A model generated the notes under the pieces. The model was not told where the DNA came from and searched no databases. It saw nothing but the letters and a program-made list of their open reading frames with translations. Shown here piece after piece: positions 14,417 to 16,099 of a DNA stretch of 16,099 nt. The position numbers and the translations under genes were made by a program. Numbering within the stretch: position 1 is the first letter of the stretch; each line of letters starts with the position of its first letter. The stretch is from an uncultured Ruminococcus sp. (GTDB lineage Bacteria; Bacillota; Clostridia; Oscillospirales; Ruminococcaceae). The DNA lies in NCBI GenBank assembly GCA_910579835.1, contig CAJTWQ010000043.1:1-16099 (forward strand), in the 5' to 3' direction.

Positions 14417-14950
14417 CTGCATACATGAGTAAAAGCTGTTAAGTTCCCCGGAGAAGATAAGGGACGAACCGGGAAAACGGCGGAAATCATCGGGTTTATA
14501 AAGACAGAAAGGCTTTTCAAGCTGAATACCGATCTTATCCATGGTATAAGCAACGAACTGAGAGCACACAAAACTTTTTTTTCTGTTCCATTCTATGTTG
14601 AAATAAACTGCCAGCAGACCGAGGATATTATATGAATATACGTTGTGATTGGCGTTGAAGTGTTTAATAATTCTATTATATTCAAATTTTTGGGCTTTTG
14701 TTACTGGAATCCTATATATTTCACAGGGAATAAAGTCAAATTTACCGAGAGTGCCTTTTCCTACTATTTCTTTATTAAAAGTTGCAGGAAGCGGAAACCG
14801 GCAATATGTTCTGCAAAAACTGTACATTTCTGAAAGCCTTTCATCACCGGACAGGGAAACGTGATTGTAAGGCTTTTTTGTAAAGAATCTGAAAAATCTT
14901 GCAGGTCTTGTTCCTGTCTGTGTCATTATGAGGTAGATATAATCTGCCAA
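14378..14950 (-). CDS. YiiX/NlpC-P60-like permuted papain-fold protein
   Basis: The 190-residue protein has the ordered His and Cys of a circularly permuted NlpC/P60 (YiiX-like) hydrolase: Tyr-Asn-His30 in KKPYNHVSLS near the N-terminus and Cys129-Ser130 in SFVCSQFVAYTMDKIG. In canonical NlpC/P60 enzymes Cys comes first; in the permuted group His precedes Cys. Members may cleave amide bonds in peptidoglycan or lipids, but the substrate here is unknown. I place the start at a TTG (14950), 6 bases after AAGGAGGG; a longer frame to 15022 begins upstream of this ribosome site and includes promoter bases. No signal peptide is seen with this start, which favours a cytoplasmic or membrane-surface location. 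Confidence 0.75.
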   Translation of the reverse strand: MADYIYLIMTQTGTRPARFFRFFTKKPYNHVSLSGDERLSEMYSFCRTYCRFPLPATFNKEIVGKGTLGKFDFIPCEIYRIPVTKAQKFEYNRIIKHFNANHNVYSYNILGLLAVYFNIEWNRKKSFVCSQFVAYTMDKIGIQLEKPFCLYKPDDFRRFPGSSLIFSGELNSFYSCMQSKPAAKRNQIAR

Positions 14951-14980
14951 GCTGTTCCCTCCTTTTCCTATGATATTTTT

Positions 14981-15009
14981 ATTATAACATATATATTTAA
15001 GGAATACAA
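14981..15009 (-). promoter_or_regulatory. sigma-A promoter of the permuted papain-fold gene
   Basis: On the minus strand TTGTAT (15009-15004) and TATAAT (14986-14981) are 17 bases apart, with the ribosome site AAGGAGGG and the TTG start following. This supports the shorter protein start at 14950, since the longer frame would start upstream of this promoter. Confidence 0.7.
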
Positions 15010-15029
15010 GAGTTTTTAGCAAATAATAT

Positions 15030-15047
15030 AAAAATTCCAGAATTTTT
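15030..15047. terminator. AT-rich palindrome, possible terminator of the cardiolipin synthase gene
   Basis: AAAAATTC (15030-15037) and GAATTTTT (15040-15047) form an 8-bp palindrome with a 2-base centre, and outer AGCAAA/TTTGCT bases extend it imperfectly. It has few G-C pairs, so it would be a weak terminator at best. The gap 15023-15164 holds no gene that I can support. Confidence 0.3.
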
Positions 15048-15164
15048 TGCTCTGTTGACTGTCAGGTCTGATGTGTTTATGAATTTGAGGGTATTTATTT
15101 CAGATTTGATACTGGGTAACGAGCATCAATTGGTAATAGTGTGACCGGATCCAGTGTCACGCTG

Positions 15165-16099
15165 CTACATAAGGGGAGAAATTATTTTCATTATGCTGCC
15201 GACTATCTTATAATAAAGCTTTTCTTTTTTTATAGTTTCCGGTGTAACCGGTCTGCATTTGCTGAGAGTTTCTTCAAAGTCTCTTTCTATATCCGTTATG
15301 CAATCTGTTTTGAAAAGATATGTGGCACATTCATAATGATGGTAAAGACTTCTGTAATCAAAATTTATTGTTCCTATAACTGCCTTCTCGTCATCGCATA
15401 CGCATACCTTTGCATGGACAAATCCTGGCGTATATTCATATATCTTGATCCCAGACCTGAGAAGTGCTTTATAATGCGTCTTTGCCAGTGCGTAAGCGGC
15501 TTTTTTATCAGGAATACCCGGAAGTATAATTTTAACGTCGATACCACGTTCCGCTGCAAATTTCAGAGCCGATTCCAGCTCTCCGTCCAGAATAAGATAC
15601 GGAGTCATAATGTGCACATAGCTTTTAGCACGGTTGAGAATATCCATATAAACGCATTCACCGACTTTATCGTTGTCCAGGGGACAGTCAGCATATGGCA
15701 TTACAAATCCAGAACTCTGAATTTTTTCCTCCGGCAGTTCCAAAAATTTATCCCACTCAGGATTTTTAACTGCAATATTCCACATCTGCAAAAACATAAG
15801 CGTAAAGCTCTGAACGGCATTTCCCTTGAGCATAACGGCGGTGTCTTTCCAGTGACCGAAGCGTTCGATCCTGTTTATATATTCGTCGGCAAGATTAACT
15901 CCACCGTTGAAAGCTACCTTGCCGTCAATTACAAGTATTTTACGATGATCACGATAGTTGTAATGAGTGGAGAGAAACGGCATAATAGGTGAAAATGCTT
16001 TGCTTTTTATTCCCAGTTTTTCCAGTCGCTGACTGTAGTCGAAGCTGAGGGTGGTAATTTCACACATTCCGTCATATATAACGCGGACGTCAATTCCCT
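15165..16099 (-). CDS. cls: cardiolipin synthase (PLD superfamily), C-terminal part (partial at right edge)
   Basis: The frame is open through the right edge (GIDVRVIYDG precedes the first internal Met), so the N-terminal membrane segments are outside the window. Two HKD motifs of the phospholipase D superfamily are present: YRDHRKILVIDGKVAFNGG and FVHAKVCVCDDEKAVIGTIN, each with His, Lys and Asp at the right spacing, followed by FDYRSLYHHYE. The enzyme joins two phosphatidylglycerol molecules, or a related lipid pair, to make cardiolipin at the membrane. Between the motifs lies the usual PYLILDGELESALKFAAERG segment. The gene ends at TAG 15165-15167. A long frame on the opposite strand (15141-15992) is a shadow. 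Confidence 0.93.
   Translation of the reverse strand, partial: GIDVRVIYDGMCEITTLSFDYSQRLEKLGIKSKAFSPIMPFLSTHYNYRDHRKILVIDGKVAFNGGVNLADEYINRIERFGHWKDTAVMLKGNAVQSFTLMFLQMWNIAVKNPEWDKFLELPEEKIQSSGFVMPYADCPLDNDKVGECVYMDILNRAKSYVHIMTPYLILDGELESALKFAAERGIDVKIILPGIPDKKAAYALAKTHYKALLRSGIKIYEYTPGFVHAKVCVCDDEKAVIGTINFDYRSLYHHYECATYLFKTDCITDIERDFEETLSKCRPVTPETIKKEKLYYKIVGSIMKIISPLM

Noticed and set aside
15140..15160. GTGAC/GTCAC hairpin after the cardiolipin synthase gene as terminator
   Set aside because: The stem is only 5 bp with a long loop and no T run on the minus strand.
15141..15992. Long plus-strand frame of 283 codons
   Set aside because: It lies opposite the cardiolipin synthase, which has both HKD motifs. 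It has no ribosome site and its translation looks like antisense sequence.

Overview
The window looks like the chromosome of a spore-forming, fairly low-GC Firmicute, most likely a Clostridia member of the Ruminococcus/Oscillospiraceae-Lachnospiraceae type. The reasons are AGGAGG-type ribosome sites, sporulation genes (spoIIP, ytfJ/gerW, a dacF-type carboxypeptidase), a zinc-ribbon L28 protein, and the order site-2 protease, scpA, scpB, DUF2953, ytfJ, dacF-like, pseudouridine synthase. The taxon is an inference from gene content, not from a search.

Layout. 1-728: C-terminal part of a hybrid sensor kinase with two receiver domains, cut by the left edge. 791-1249: smpB, with its own perfect sigma-A promoter and a two-way terminator. 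1378-3630: divergent pair of an AraC-type regulator (minus) and a MATE efflux pump (plus), with a 20-bp-period direct repeat between them. 3702-3887: rpmB (minus). 4120-9909: a long plus-strand gene run: M50 site-2 protease, scpA, scpB, DUF2953 protein, ytfJ/gerW, D-Ala-D-Ala carboxypeptidase, RsuA/RluB-type pseudouridine synthase and an unrecognised 126-aa protein. 9964-10911: metA, with the residue pattern of an acetyl-CoA-using enzyme. 10939-11819: what looks like a decaying gene of unknown family. 11875-14416: divergent polysaccharide deacetylase (minus) and spoIIP plus a small membrane protein (plus). 14378-14950: a permuted papain-fold (YiiX/NlpC-P60-like) protein (minus). 15165-16099: C-terminal part of a cardiolipin synthase (minus), cut by the right edge.

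How the genes fit together. The central run joins chromosome condensation (ScpA/ScpB, which work with SMC), ribosomal RNA modification, envelope proteolysis, peptidoglycan trimming and spore germination. This grouping recurs in Clostridia. The right part is envelope- and sporulation-centred: SpoIIP degrades septal peptidoglycan during engulfment, the neighbouring NodB-fold protein could deacetylate a cell-wall glycan, and the last gene makes cardiolipin. The AraC/MATE pair looks like a self-contained drug or metabolite export module.

Most of the window is well-conserved housekeeping. The places I consider worth a second look are the operator-like repeat upstream of the MATE pump, the hairpins placed directly against two ribosome sites, the decayed gene after metA, the 126-aa protein with a C-terminal CxxC, and the small spoIIP-linked membrane protein whose end runs into the opposing gene. 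I see no CRISPR array, tRNA, rRNA, insertion sequence or phage gene.
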